Position numbers and translations under genes: made by a program. A DNA stretch of 64,000 nucleotides, from NCBI GenBank assembly GCA_021324545.1, contig JAJPIX010000047.1, forward strand, positions 52,216 to 116,215, read 5' to 3'. The notes beneath the pieces were generated by a model. It saw only the letters and a list, made by a program, of their open reading frames with translations. It was not told the origin of the DNA and ran no database searches. Numbering within the stretch: the stretch's first letter is position 1; every line of letters starts with the position of its first letter. Shown piece after piece: positions 50,627 through 59,761 of the stretch. Origin of the DNA: Alphaproteobacteria bacterium (lineage in GTDB: Bacteria > Pseudomonadota > Alphaproteobacteria > Micropepsales > Micropepsaceae).

Positions 50627-51352
50627 TTACCGCGCCCGCTTCTGCGCATACATCGCCTCGTCGGCGCGAGCCATGGCCACATCGGCGTTTTCACCCGGCT
50701 TCAACTCAAACGCACCGTAGGAAAACGACACGGGAATCTTCTGCCCGTGCCATTCCGCAGGCGATGCGCGCAACAGATCCGCCAGGCTTGCAACTTTCCG
50801 GCTTGCCTGTTCCTGGTTGGCATGGGTCAGGATTACACCGAATTCGTCGCCGCCAAGCCTGCCGATCACGTCGCTATCACGCACGTTTTCCTTCAGTACG
50901 GATACAAAGTGCGCAAGCACGGCATCGCCGCCGGCGTGGTGGTGCGTATCGTTGACCGCCTTGAAGCCGTCAAGATCGAAATAGACGAGGCTGGCCGGCG
51001 TGCCATATCGCGCGGCAAAGGCGATATAGCGTGTGAGCTCGCGCACAAAGGCCCGCCGGTTTAGTACCGGCAGCAGGTCATCCTGGTCGGCGGTTTTCTC
51101 GACCTCATCGAGGCGCAAGCGCGTCTGCTGAAGCTCGCGGCGAAGATTATCCACCTCGCTCATCAGCATCATGATCGCGTCGCGGACGCGCGGAGTGAAT
51201 TCGGCCTCAGGAATTCCCAACACCTCCGCCGCGGCAACGGGTTGAACCGATTCCAGTACCGGCGCGGCCGCAACCGGCTCGGCCCGCCTGGTATAGCCAA
51301 CGGCACTGACTGTCCTCGGGCCAGAGGACGGCCGGCTGCGCTCTATCTTCAT
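50627..51352 (-). CDS. GGDEF diguanylate cyclase, DgcB-like
   Basis: A 241-residue cytosolic protein. The N-terminal 75 residues are low-complexity followed by a helix ('[35 protein letters not shown]') that likely dimerises. The GGDEF domain carries the active motif '[11 protein letters not shown]' and, five residues before it, the inhibitory I-site RDSD, so it should make cyclic-di-GMP and be product-inhibited. The arrangement (short N-terminus, coiled coil, GGDEF with '[15 protein letters not shown]') closely resembles Caulobacter DgcB, which acts in surface attachment and motility. ATG 51352 with GGAG is chosen over a GTG at 51367. Confidence 0.88.
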   Translation of the reverse strand: MKIERSRPSSGPRTVSAVGYTRRAEPVAAAPVLESVQPVAAAEVLGIPEAEFTPRVRDAIMMLMSEVDNLRRELQQTRLRLDEVEKTADQDDLLPVLNRRAFVRELTRYIAFAARYGTPASLVYFDLDGFKAVNDTHHHAGGDAVLAHFVSVLKENVRDSDVIGRLGGDEFGVILTHANQEQASRKVASLADLLRASPAEWHGQKIPVSFSYGAFELKPGENADVAMARADEAMYAQKRAR

Positions 51353-51529
51353 GCCCGCTCCGTTCACACCCCGGCTGGTTCATGGTTTCCAGACCCCCTT
51401 AAGAATTGCTTAAAGAGTGCTGACAAAAGGTTAACGGGCGCGCGAAATGCTCTTCTCAGCGCACGGCCGGCCCATATAATGCGCCGCTTCTTTTGCTTCG
51501 GTCCCTCGGGGCCACAGAAAGCAGGAAGC

Positions 51530-52024
51530 ATGGCCTCCCCCTCCCCGCTTGTGGGCCTCATCATGGGCAGTCAGTCCGACTGGGCGACCTTGCGCGCGGC
51601 TTCGGACGTGTTGGACGCGCTCGCCATTCCGCACGAGACCAAGATCGTCTCGGCCCATCGCACGCCGGACCGTCTCTACGAATATGCCCGGAGCGCCATC
51701 GGCCGGGGGCTCAAGGTCATTATCGCCGGCGCGGGCGGGGCGGCGCACCTTCCGGGCATGACAGCTTCGATGACCACCCTGCCCGTGCTGGGCGTGCCGA
51801 TCGAGTCGAAGGCGCTCAAGGGCATGGACAGCCTGCTCTCCATTGTGCAGATGCCGGGCGGCGTCCCGGTGGCGACATTTGCCATCGGCGAATCGGGTGC
51901 AAAAAACGCGGCCCTTCATGCAGCCGCCATATTGGCGCTGTCCGATTCTGCCATTGCCTCGCGGCTGGAACGGTGGCGCCGCGAACAGACCCAGTCCGTC
52001 GCTGAAACGCCGATCACGCAATGA
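51530..52024 (+). CDS. purE: N5-carboxyaminoimidazole ribonucleotide mutase PurE
   Basis: A 164-residue class I PurE. '[43 protein letters not shown]' and '[57 protein letters not shown]' are the family blocks. It converts N5-CAIR to CAIR in purine synthesis. ATG 51530 follows CAGGAAGC. The stop overlaps purK by 4 bases. Confidence 0.97.
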   Translation: MASPSPLVGLIMGSQSDWATLRAASDVLDALAIPHETKIVSAHRTPDRLYEYARSAIGRGLKVIIAGAGGAAHLPGMTASMTTLPVLGVPIESKALKGMDSLLSIVQMPGGVPVATFAIGESGAKNAALHAAAILALSDSAIASRLERWRREQTQSVAETPITQ

Positions 52025-53118
52025 CAGACATCACGACGCTTTCCGGACCCGTCCCCCCAGGCGGAACAATCGGCATTTTGGGCGGCGGCCAACTTGGCCG
52101 CATGCTGGCGCTGGCCGCCGCACGGCTGGGCTTCAAGACGCACATCTATTCGGATCAGGCAAATCCGTGTGCCTTTCAGGTTGCAGATGCGCACACCTCT
52201 GCCCGCTATGACGATCAGTCCGCGCTCGAAAAATTTGCACGCGCCTGCGATGCCATCACAATGGAATTCGAAAACATCCCGGTTGCGACCGTCAATTTCC
52301 TGTCCGCATTGAGACCGGTGAACCCGAATGGGCGGGCTCTGGCCATCACGCAGGACCGGCTGGAGGAAAAGAATTTCGTGCGGGCACAGGGCCTGCGCAC
52401 GCCGCATTTCGCCGCCGTGTCGTCGCCGGCAGACATTGTCCACGCGCTGGAGGTCACCGGCAGCCCCGCCGTTCTGAAAACACGGCGGATGGGTTACGAC
52501 GGCAAAGGCCAGGCGAAAGTTGCAACCGCGGCGGAAGCAGCCGATGCCTTTGCCCGCTTCCACGGCGCACCCTGCATTCTGGAAAGCTTTGTGCCTTTCG
52601 CCTTCGAAGCATCCATCGTGGCGGCGCGCGCCTGGAACGGCGACTTCGCAGCCTATGATCCCTCAGAGAATCTTCACGAGCATCATATCCTGCGCCGAAC
52701 GGCCGTGCCTTCGCGGCTCAACGACGCGCAGGCCGATGCGGCAAAGGCCTATGCCGATATCATCGCCCGCGGCCTCGAGTACGTGGGCGTGCTGGCGGTG
52801 GAACTGTTCGTCACCGAAGACTGGGTGATGCTGGTGAACGAGATCGCCCCGCGCGTGCACAATTCCGGGCACTGGACGCTCGATGCCTGCATGGTCAGCC
52901 AATTCGAGCAGCACATTCGCGCAGTCGCGGGTTGGCCGCTTGGCGATCCGCGCCGCCATTCCGATGCGGTCATGGAAAACATCATCGGAGAGGAAGCCAA
53001 TGACTGGCGCAGGCTTTCGGCGCATGGCGGTGCCTTGCATCTCTACGGAAAATCGCCTGCGTTGTCTGGCCGCAAGATGGGGCACATCACGCGGCTTTCG
53101 CCTATGAGCGGGCGCTGA
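52021..53118 (+). CDS. purK: N5-carboxyaminoimidazole ribonucleotide synthase PurK
   Basis: A 365-residue ATP-grasp enzyme supplying the substrate of PurE. '[42 protein letters not shown]' opens the pre-ATP-grasp domain. '[17 protein letters not shown]' and '[29 protein letters not shown]' are the conserved ATP-grasp and active-site segments. Translationally coupled to purE (ATGA). The last 17 bases overlap the convergent COQ9-like gene. Confidence 0.97.
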   Translation: MTDITTLSGPVPPGGTIGILGGGQLGRMLALAAARLGFKTHIYSDQANPCAFQVADAHTSARYDDQSALEKFARACDAITMEFENIPVATVNFLSALRPVNPNGRALAITQDRLEEKNFVRAQGLRTPHFAAVSSPADIVHALEVTGSPAVLKTRRMGYDGKGQAKVATAAEAADAFARFHGAPCILESFVPFAFEASIVAARAWNGDFAAYDPSENLHEHHILRRTAVPSRLNDAQADAAKAYADIIARGLEYVGVLAVELFVTEDWVMLVNEIAPRVHNSGHWTLDACMVSQFEQHIRAVAGWPLGDPRRHSDAVMENIIGEEANDWRRLSAHGGALHLYGKSPALSGRKMGHITRLSPMSGR

Positions 53119-53773
53119 ACCGGCCGAGAATATCGGACAGCGAAGGCAGATCTTTCGCGCGCTCCCGCAGTTGCGCCTTCAGCTTCTCGAACTGCATCAC
53201 ATTTTCGATCCGCGCGTCCAGAAATTCCTTGGTCGCGCTTTCGCTTTTGCCATTGTCATTGAACCAGCGCACGAGGGTTGCCGACCAGACGCCCGCCAGA
53301 ATTCCGCGCTTGGTGTAGAAATTGAAATCGGTGGACGTGTCGCCCGCCAGCCGCCACATGCGGTCCACCGTGCGATAGAGAAGCTTTGCCGCTGTTGGCG
53401 CATTCGGCGGAAGCGCAAGAAAGGCGGCAGCCCGCCGCGCGGAATCCTTGTGCGGTCGCAGGACATCCAGCCGCGCCATCACCGCGGCCTTGATGCGCGC
53501 ACGGATTTTCATGTCCGCAAGCTTCTGCTTCTTCAGCGCTGCTTCCATCTCGTCATCGGCCCAGGTGGAAAATTCCTCGACAAGGCTTAAGCCCCCATGC
53601 GGAAACAGCCGCGGCAGTTCCGCTTTCGTAACGCCGGCATCCTCGCGCGCGCGCTCCAACGTCCGGTCCGAAAAACCGTCGAAGGGAATGTGCGCAAGCG
53701 CGGCCTGGAACACGAGCCGCCGGAGAGCGGCATCGTCGCGCGGTTTCCGTGCGGATGGTTTCTTCGCTGTCAT
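53102..53773 (-). CDS. COQ9 family protein
   Basis: A 223-residue, TetR-like all-helical protein: 'LRRLVFQAALAHIPFDGFSDRTLERAREDAGVTKAELPRLFPHGGLSLVEEFSTWADDEMEAAL' and 'MWRLAGDTSTDFNFYTKRGILAGVWSATLVRWFND'. The latter is the hallmark of the COQ9 family, which in eukaryotes and some Alphaproteobacteria binds lipid and supports ubiquinone hydroxylation. Start ATG 53773 overlaps the deformylase stop by 4 bases. Confidence 0.88.
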   Translation of the reverse strand: MTAKKPSARKPRDDAALRRLVFQAALAHIPFDGFSDRTLERAREDAGVTKAELPRLFPHGGLSLVEEFSTWADDEMEAALKKQKLADMKIRARIKAAVMARLDVLRPHKDSARRAAAFLALPPNAPTAAKLLYRTVDRMWRLAGDTSTDFNFYTKRGILAGVWSATLVRWFNDNGKSESATKEFLDARIENVMQFEKLKAQLRERAKDLPSLSDILGRFSARS

Positions 53774-54324
53774 TCGCCGTCGGCCTTCAGCCAGTGCTGC
53801 ACTTCCGATTCGAAAATGAACTGGCGCATGTCCTTCATGCGCTGCGGATAGAGAATGCCGCTCAGGTGATCCATCTCGTGCTGCACCACGCGCGCATGAA
53901 ATCCGCGCGCGGTCCGCTCCACGGGCCGGCCATCCGGACCCACGCCGCGATAGCGGATATGGGCGGGCCGCTCCACATATCCGCGCAGTCCCGGCACCGA
54001 CAGGCAGCCTTCCCACCCGCCTTCGGGCGCAGGGTCAACCACCTCGATCTCCGGATTGATAAGCACGGTGAGCGGCGCGGTATGGTCGTAGCGCTCGGCC
54101 TGGCTGAACCCGGGATCGGTGCGCCCTTCGGGCGCCTGAAACACGATCACCCGAAGCGGCACATGAACCTGTGGCGCGGCAAGGCCGGCGCCATTGGCAT
54201 CGATCATAGTCTCCACCATGTCGGCGACCAGGCGGCGGATTTCGGGCCCCGTGGGGTCTTTGACGGGCTCGGCCACCCGCGCCAGAACCGGGTGGCCCAT
54301 GCGGGCGATCTTCAGAATGGCCAT
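53770..54324 (-). CDS. def: peptide deformylase
   Basis: A 184-residue metallo-deformylase with all three active-site motifs: GAGLAAPQ (45-52), EGCLS (105-109, metal ligand Cys107) and QHEMDH (148-153, ligands His149 and His153, catalytic Glu150). It removes formyl from nascent chains. It is not next to fmt, so it may be a second deformylase in this genome (inference). Start ATG 54324. Confidence 0.95.
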   Translation of the reverse strand: MAILKIARMGHPVLARVAEPVKDPTGPEIRRLVADMVETMIDANGAGLAAPQVHVPLRVIVFQAPEGRTDPGFSQAERYDHTAPLTVLINPEIEVVDPAPEGGWEGCLSVPGLRGYVERPAHIRYRGVGPDGRPVERTARGFHARVVQHEMDHLSGILYPQRMKDMRQFIFESEVQHWLKADGE

Positions 54325-54451
54325 GGCCAACCTTTTATAACGAATTTGCGCCGAAATCCGCCGATCCTGGGCCACGGGGCGGGATGGACAGAAAATGGCC
54401 GCTCTGATATAGGCCCGCCTCCAATTCCGGAAACTCCAGGGAGCCAGGCCT

Positions 54452-54664
54452 TTGCAGATCATCGTTCGCGACAACAATATCGACCAGGCGCTGAAGGCGC
54501 TGAAGAAGAAGATGCAGCGGGAAGGCATCTTCCGCGAGATGAAGCTGAGGGGCCACTACGAAAAGCCGAGCGAGAAGCGGGCCCGCGAACGGGCCGAAGC
54601 GATCCGGCGTTACCGCAAGCTTCAGCGCAAACGCATGCAGCGCGAGGGCTTGCTGCCAAAGTAG
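54452..54664 (+). CDS. rpsU: 30S ribosomal protein bS21
   Basis: A 70-residue S21: '[60 protein letters not shown]'. The start is TTG at 54452, with CAGGGAG at 54437-54443; no ATG lies in frame nearby, and the second residue Gln matches the family (MQIIVRD). A strong terminator follows. Confidence 0.97.
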   Translation: MQIIVRDNNIDQALKALKKKMQREGIFREMKLRGHYEKPSEKRARERAEAIRRYRKLQRKRMQREGLLPK

Positions 54665-54689
54665 GCTTTGCCGGATTTTGTACGTGCTG

Positions 54690-54713
54690 AAGGCCGCCTC
54701 CGCGCGGCCTTTT
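54690..54713 (+). terminator. intrinsic terminator of rpsU
   Basis: An 8-base stem AAGGCCGC (54690-54697) / GCGGCCTT (54704-54711) whose 3' end runs into TTTT (54710-54713) and GCGTTT. Confidence 0.75.
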
Positions 54714-54741
54714 GCGTTTAGGATGTCTGGGAGAGGAGACC

Positions 54742-55338
54742 ATGGCAGACATCGCAGATCGCGTGCGCATCGAAGACGAGACGCTGCTCTCCGATTGGCA
54801 CTATGTGCTGAAGAAGGTGCGTTATTCCTGGCGGCGGAGCGACGGCAACTGGCAGCCATCAACGCGCGAGGTCTACGACCGCGGCAATGGCGCGGCCATC
54901 CTGCTTTTCAACCGGAACACGCGGACCGTCGTGCTGACGCGCCAGCTCCGCATTCCAACCTACCTCAACGGCTATCGCGGCCTGATGATCGAGGCGGCGG
55001 CCGGCGTTCTGGACGGCGATTCGCCGGAGAAACGCATCCGCGAGGAGGCCGAAGAGGAAACCGGCTACCGGCCAAAAAATATTCGCAAGGTGTTCGAATT
55101 GTTCATGAGTCCCGGCGCGGTGACCGAGCGGCTGCATCTGTTTGTGGCGGAATATGATTCGCGTGATCGCCCGGGCCCGGGCGGCGGGCTTAAGGACGAA
55201 GGCGAAGACATCGAGGTGCTGGAACTTCCCTTCGCCGAAGCCATGGCCATGGCGGCCGATGGCCGGATCTGCGATGCAAAAACCGTCGTTCTGTTGCAAT
55301 ATGCCGCGCTCAATCTGTTCGGAGGAGATGACGCATGA
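54742..55338 (+). CDS. NUDIX nucleotide-sugar/ADP-ribose pyrophosphatase, NudK/YffH type
   Basis: A 198-residue NUDIX protein of the ADP-sugar/GDP-mannose pyrophosphatase group. 'LLSDWHYVLKKVRYSWRRSDGNWQPSTREVYDRGNGAAILLFN' is the typical N-terminal dimerisation part, and the Nudix box follows as 'AAGVLDGDSPEKRIREEAEEETGYRP'. Characteristic for NudK is 'FMSPGAVTERLHLFVAEYD'. Start ATG 54742 with GAGAGGAG upstream. The following small exported protein overlaps by 4 bases. Confidence 0.9.
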   Translation: MADIADRVRIEDETLLSDWHYVLKKVRYSWRRSDGNWQPSTREVYDRGNGAAILLFNRNTRTVVLTRQLRIPTYLNGYRGLMIEAAAGVLDGDSPEKRIREEAEEETGYRPKNIRKVFELFMSPGAVTERLHLFVAEYDSRDRPGPGGGLKDEGEDIEVLELPFAEAMAMAADGRICDAKTVVLLQYAALNLFGGDDA

Positions 55339-55712
55339 GACTGCTGCGCATCGTTGCGCTGGCGGCTGCCACGTTGGTGTTGGGCGGCGGCGCGCAAGGC
55401 GCCGACCGGCTGCCCACAAAACCGGGCCAATGCGAAATGACCAGGGTGAAGGACGTGACCACGCGGCTGGAGGGAGTGCCCGATTCCGGCAGCGCCATCG
55501 AATACACGGACACCGGCTACCAGGTTTCCTACGAGCAAATTCCGGGCATAGACCATTCCAGGCCCGGCGATGCCATAAAGCTTTGCCTGGTCTCGGTTCC
55601 GCAAGACTGCCCGCCGGGCGACGATCGGGGCCGCCAATACAAGGCGACCAACATGCGCACGCATGAAAGCTGGCAGGCCGCCGATGCCGAACATATGTGC
55701 GGCGGCGCCTGA
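55335..55712 (+). CDS. small exported protein of unknown function
   Basis: A 125-residue protein with a signal peptide (1-22) and four cysteines in the mature part, probably disulfide-bonded. 'SAIEYTDTGYQVSYEQIPGIDHSRPGDAIKLCLVSVPQDCPPGDDRGRQYKATNMRTHESWQAADAEHMCGG' has no motif I recognise. The pattern of 'GDxxxLCLVSVPxDCPPGDDRGR.Y..TN..T...W...D..H.CGGA' looks conserved, as in periplasmic hypothetical proteins. Start overlaps the NUDIX stop (ATGA). Confidence 0.7.
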   Translation: MRLLRIVALAAATLVLGGGAQGADRLPTKPGQCEMTRVKDVTTRLEGVPDSGSAIEYTDTGYQVSYEQIPGIDHSRPGDAIKLCLVSVPQDCPPGDDRGRQYKATNMRTHESWQAADAEHMCGGA

Positions 55713-55785
55713 ACCGATCCCGAAACCCGGCGTTGTCCGCTATAGTGGCCCGCCCGGAACGGGCCAGGTTTGGGAGGATATCAGG

Positions 55786-56178
55786 ATGCACAAGACAATA
55801 CTGTTTGCGATGGCGGCGGGCGCAGGCGCCATGTTCGCGCTGCCGGCGCTGGCAGCCGATGCCAGGGGCGAAATCATGACGGCAGCGACGCATGCCGATC
55901 TGGCGGCGCAAGCTTCCGATCTGGACGGCGTCCACACCCATCTCCACCATACCGTCAACTGCCTTGTCGGGCCAGGCGGCGCCGGATTCGACAAGACGCA
56001 GCTCAACCCTTGCGTCAATTCGGGCAACGGGGCGATCCCCGACACCACGGACGCTGCAAAAAAGAAGTCGCTTGAGGCTGCGCTGGCCAAGGCCAATGCC
56101 GGCATTGCGACAACCGACGTGAAGGCGGCGCAGGCCGATGCCACCGCCACGGCGGCCGCCCTGCGCGCGATAAAATAG
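55786..56178 (+). CDS. exported Ala-rich helical protein
   Basis: A 130-residue protein with a clear signal peptide (1-23). The mature part contains a His-rich segment 'DGVHTHLHHTVNCLVGPGGAGFD' and two cysteines, followed by Ala-rich helices. Similar small exported proteins with 'HTHLHHTINCLVGP' patterns occur in Alphaproteobacteria; function unknown, metal binding possible. GGGAGG at 55772 precedes the ATG at 55786. Confidence 0.72.
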   Translation: MHKTILFAMAAGAGAMFALPALAADARGEIMTAATHADLAAQASDLDGVHTHLHHTVNCLVGPGGAGFDKTQLNPCVNSGNGAIPDTTDAAKKKSLEAALAKANAGIATTDVKAAQADATATAAALRAIK

Positions 56179-56200
56179 TGCGGCGAAATCCGTATTGCGT

Positions 56201-56881
56201 CTAGCGCGCCAGAAGCGCGCGAAATTTCGCTTCGCCCGATTTCGAAAAAAGAAGGACGCGGCTGCCTTTGGCACGCACCGCCCATTTCTGCGCAGTGATG
56301 CGATCAAGCAGCGCCGCGCCCAATGCGCCCGCCAGATGAAGGCGCCGCTGGCTCCAGTCAAGGCAGCCCTTGCACAGCGGCCGGCGGCCGCCGGATAGCG
56401 CATTCGGATCAATGCCAAAACTACGCACGAAATCGTCACCCTTGCGCGTGAGGCGCACCTCATCCCCGCGGACGGCGATGCGGCCCTTGCGCGACAGCGC
56501 ATCGAACATCTCAACCCCCATCTCGCCCGCCAGGTGGTCGTAGCAAACGCGCGCGCGCCGCATGGCCGGATCGGACGGGCCGGGGCGCGCCCGCATGTGG
56601 CCCGTGCGCGCGGCGACATTGGCCATCGTCTCCAGCATCTCGGCCACGTCGTTGCCGGCCAGCCGGAAATAGCGGTGACGGCCCTGCCTGATCCCCGCGA
56701 TCAGCCCGCCGTCTTCGAGCTTCGCGAGATGGGCGCTGGCTGTCTGCGCGGTGATGCCGGCTTCGTTTGCCAGCTCGCTTGCGGTCAGCGCCGCACCCGA
56801 GAGAAGCGCGGCCAACATATTGGCGCGCGCCGGATCGCCGGCCAGCGCCGCAATCGGCGCAATGGAGGGGCCCTCTTTCAT
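56201..56881 (-). CDS. ArsR-family winged-helix regulator
   Basis: A 226-residue regulator: ArsR-type winged helix in the first 85 residues ('IAALAGDPARANMLAALLSGAALTASELANEAGITAQTASAHLAKLEDGGLIAGIRQGRHRYFRL'), and a long C-terminal part ending with 'GRRPLCKGCLDWSQRRLHLAGALGAALLDRI'. Such ArsR proteins with a C-terminal CxxCxDWSxRRxHLAGxLG motif are frequent and often self-regulated; the ligand is unknown. Start ATG 56881, 144 bases from the divergent NIPSNAP gene's preferred start. Confidence 0.88.
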   Translation of the reverse strand: MKEGPSIAPIAALAGDPARANMLAALLSGAALTASELANEAGITAQTASAHLAKLEDGGLIAGIRQGRHRYFRLAGNDVAEMLETMANVAARTGHMRARPGPSDPAMRRARVCYDHLAGEMGVEMFDALSRKGRIAVRGDEVRLTRKGDDFVRSFGIDPNALSGGRRPLCKGCLDWSQRRLHLAGALGAALLDRITAQKWAVRAKGSRVLLFSKSGEAKFRALLAR

Positions 56882-57025
56882 ACTTCGACCGTAAACGAAG
56901 CATGGTCGCAGAGCAACGGCTAAGGTGCGGCGATGCCGGACCGCCGTTCGATCCTGGGCCTTCCCCTGCTCATGCTCGCCGCGCGCGCTTCCGCACCCCG
57001 GCCAGTTGTTGCAAAGGAGAAGCCC

Positions 57026-57340
57026 GTGACCATCGTCTGCCATATCTGCTATGAGCTCGATCCGTTCAAGCTTGCGCAGTTCGAGCAATATGCGCGTACA
57101 TGGCTCACGATCATTCCGGCCTGCGGCGGCGCGCTGATCGGCTATTACATGCCGCACGAAGGCACAAACTACGAGGCCCATGCGCTGATCGGCTTCGAAA
57201 GCCTTGCCGCTTATGAACGCTATCGCGCCGCCTTGCGGACCGATCCGCAAAGTCGCGCCAATTTCGAATTCGCGCAGACGGAAAAATTCATCCTGCGCGA
57301 AGAACGGCAGTTCCTGCGCCAGGTGGAAACCCGCAGCTGA
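57026..57340 (+). CDS. NIPSNAP family protein
   Basis: A 104-residue ferredoxin-like protein ('[71 protein letters not shown]'), matching the NIPSNAP family. The GTG at 57026 has an ideal AAAGGAG 6 bases before it and is preferred. The in-frame ATG at 56933 would add a 31-residue N-terminus with two arginines and a hydrophobic run, which could be a signal peptide but fits the family less well. Divergent from the ArsR regulator, likely its target (inference). Confidence 0.75.
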   Translation: MTIVCHICYELDPFKLAQFEQYARTWLTIIPACGGALIGYYMPHEGTNYEAHALIGFESLAAYERYRAALRTDPQSRANFEFAQTEKFILREERQFLRQVETRS

Positions 57341-57341
57341 G

Positions 57342-59291
57342 CTATTTCAGATAGCGGTCGAACCAGCCGAGAATGCGGCCGCGCAGATCTTCGAGATCGG
57401 TCAGCTTGTGGAAGTGATGGCCTTCGCCGGCATAGATGAAGAGCTCTGTCGGCACGCCCATCGCCTTCAGCCCGTGCCAGTATTCCAGCGATTGCGGCGC
57501 CGGACATTCCACGTCGCGTTCGCCCACATAGATGAGCGTCGGCGTTCTGGCGTTCTTGATGAATTCGATGGGGCTTGCCGCGCGGTAGATCGCCGGATCG
57601 TCATACACGGACGCGCCGAAGAACGGGATCATCCACTGATCGATGCCGTTCTGGCCGTAATAGCTTTGCCAGTTGGCGATGCCCGCGCCGGCCACAATGG
57701 CCTTGAAGCGGTGCGATTGCGTGTTGAGCCACATCGCCATCCAGCCGCCGTACGAGTGGCCGTACATGCCAAGCCGCCCGTCGTCTATCGGCGCAATCTT
57801 TTCCACCGCGTCCACGCCTGCCAGATCGTCGCGCAGATCGCCGCCGCCGAAATCGCGGATGTTGGCGCGCGTGAAGGCTTCGCCCTGGCCGTAGGAGCCG
57901 CGCGGATTGGGATAGAAAATGTAGTAACCGCGCGCAATCAGCGCATGGGTGATGTCGAAGCCCGTGCCGTGCTGGCCGCCGGCGGCGATATAGCGTGGAA
58001 GCGAAGCGGCACTCGGTCCGCCATGCACGATCATGATCATGGGATATTTCGTGCCCGGAACCGTCTGCTTCGGTCCAATCAGCCAGCCCTGCACATCGTA
58101 TCGGTCGCTTTTCCAGTGAACGCTCTGCGCGGAGACGTTGGCCGGAAGCGCGGCATTTGCGCGGGTGACGGGCACAAGCGCCGGCAGCCGGCCCAGCGCG
58201 ATTTCCGGCGCATGAGTGAAATCCTGCATCACAGTGGCCGCGGCTGCGCCGTCGGCGCTGAAGGCAATCGGGCCATCAAAGGTCTGCGCGCGCACGGAAA
58301 CGGGCGCCGACCATAAAACCTGTTGCGTGGGCGTGCGCGGATCGGCGGAGATGACGGATTCGCGATCGTCGATCAGGGCTGTTGCCATGATCTTCTCTCC
58401 GCGCCAGGCGATGCCCTGGACCGTGCCCCTGAAATCCGGCGTGACATCCGACGGCTTGCCGCCCGAAAGCGGCACCGTGTAGATGTCGCCGCCGATGGAG
58501 CCCCAATCGCTCATCAATCCGCCGATAAATGCCACCGTCTGCCCATCGGGCGAAACGCGCGGCAAGTTGATCTGGGTCTTTGGCGTCGCGATCACGCGCA
58601 GCGCGCCGGCCTGCGCATCCACATAGTCGAGCGTTGCAATCCACCAGTTGTTGTCGCCATTGCCCTTGGCGCCGGCCGCAACAAACCCTTTGCCATCGGG
58701 TGTCCAGGAAAACTCGTAGATATAGGTGTCGTCCGGCGAAACAGGTTTCAGCGCGCCGCCCGGCGGCAGGACGGCGATGCGTTGCTCATCGCTGTTCTCG
58801 CCGATTGCGCCCACCATCGGCGCGGCCGCCTGGGTGGCGCCGGTTTTCTTGTGTGCGCCAAGCGTGACCAGAAGCGCAATCCGCGAACCGTCCGGCGAGA
58901 ACCGGATCGTGTTGGCCACGCCTGAAATCGCGGCGACGGCGCGAAGCTTGCCGTTGCCGGACAAATAGAGCGTTGTCTTCCCGGATTTTTCGTCGCTGGA
59001 GAGAAAGGCAAGCGACCGCCCCGAGGGCGACCAGGCCGTGTCGCTGTATTTGCATGTCTTGCACGGGTCATAGACGGCAACGACGTTTCCGCTGGCGGCG
59101 CGCACCACGACCCTTCCGTGCGGCTCCGCCGGAAGATTGCCGGGGTCGTCGGATTCCACATCCGCAAGCCTGTCGCCCGAAGGCGCAAGCGACATTGCCT
59201 CGAAATTGTGGATGACGACCTTCTGCTCCGGTCCGGCAAAGGCGGCGGTGGCGGCCAGGGTCAAAAGGCCGGCCGTTGGCAGGAATTTCAT
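57342..59291 (-). CDS. exported S9 family prolyl-oligopeptidase-like serine peptidase
   Basis: A 649-residue peptidase with a signal peptide (1-20), an N-terminal beta-propeller (residues 25-390, with WD-like 'WSPSGRSLAFLSSDE', 'FSPDGSRIALL', 'VSPDGQTVAFIGG') and a C-terminal alpha/beta hydrolase. The catalytic Ser is in 'GHSYGGWM', the Asp in 'VGERDVECP' and the His in 'GEGHHF'. It resembles dipeptidyl- or acylaminoacyl-peptidases of periplasmic peptide uptake. Start ATG 59291 gives the signal peptide directly. Confidence 0.93.
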   Translation of the reverse strand: MKFLPTAGLLTLAATAAFAGPEQKVVIHNFEAMSLAPSGDRLADVESDDPGNLPAEPHGRVVVRAASGNVVAVYDPCKTCKYSDTAWSPSGRSLAFLSSDEKSGKTTLYLSGNGKLRAVAAISGVANTIRFSPDGSRIALLVTLGAHKKTGATQAAAPMVGAIGENSDEQRIAVLPPGGALKPVSPDDTYIYEFSWTPDGKGFVAAGAKGNGDNNWWIATLDYVDAQAGALRVIATPKTQINLPRVSPDGQTVAFIGGLMSDWGSIGGDIYTVPLSGGKPSDVTPDFRGTVQGIAWRGEKIMATALIDDRESVISADPRTPTQQVLWSAPVSVRAQTFDGPIAFSADGAAAATVMQDFTHAPEIALGRLPALVPVTRANAALPANVSAQSVHWKSDRYDVQGWLIGPKQTVPGTKYPMIMIVHGGPSAASLPRYIAAGGQHGTGFDITHALIARGYYIFYPNPRGSYGQGEAFTRANIRDFGGGDLRDDLAGVDAVEKIAPIDDGRLGMYGHSYGGWMAMWLNTQSHRFKAIVAGAGIANWQSYYGQNGIDQWMIPFFGASVYDDPAIYRAASPIEFIKNARTPTLIYVGERDVECPAPQSLEYWHGLKAMGVPTELFIYAGEGHHFHKLTDLEDLRGRILGWFDRYLK

Positions 59292-59382
59292 CGAGTCCCC
59301 ATTTCTCCCCGAACAGTACGACAAAAAACCACGCGGACATGCCGCTGGCAAATGCGGCCAACGCACCCCGGATGTGCAGGCG

Positions 59383-59751
59383 TCAAAGGCCGCGGCGCTC
59401 GCCGGTCACCGTCCAGGTGTTCGCCCCGTCGAATTTCAGAATGCGGATGTCCGCGGTCAGCTCCGGCGGCATCAGGCGAATGTTCACACCCATGCGATCC
59501 CGCGATCTGTCCACGGGCGACCAATGGGTGAAATTGCCACAGACCTTGCAGCGGTGGAATTCAATCATGCGGTCGCCCCACATGTACGTGTCTGTCGCGC
59601 CGCTCACGCGAACCTCGCGCGGCGAGTAATACGCCAACACGGCGCCGGTGCGCCGGCAGATCGAGCAGTTGCATTCTTTGACCTCGACCGCACCCGGCGG
59701 CTTTGGCACCTCCACCGTTACGGCACCGCAATGGCAGGTCGCCGCGATCAT
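59383..59751 (-). CDS. GFA family protein (glutathione-dependent formaldehyde-activating fold)
   Basis: A 122-residue zinc protein. The Mss4-like fold's cysteines are all visible: C6 and C8 (CHCG), C27, C29 and C32 (CNCSIC), and C68/C71 (CKVC). Members usually bind glutathione adducts or act as small metal-dependent modifiers; the original formaldehyde-activating role is not general. It ends the short minus-strand run with the WYL regulator 10 bases upstream. Confidence 0.92.
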   Translation of the reverse strand: MIAATCHCGAVTVEVPKPPGAVEVKECNCSICRRTGAVLAYYSPREVRVSGATDTYMWGDRMIEFHRCKVCGNFTHWSPVDRSRDRMGVNIRLMPPELTADIRILKFDGANTWTVTGERRGL

Positions 59752-59761
59752 CGTCGCCTCC

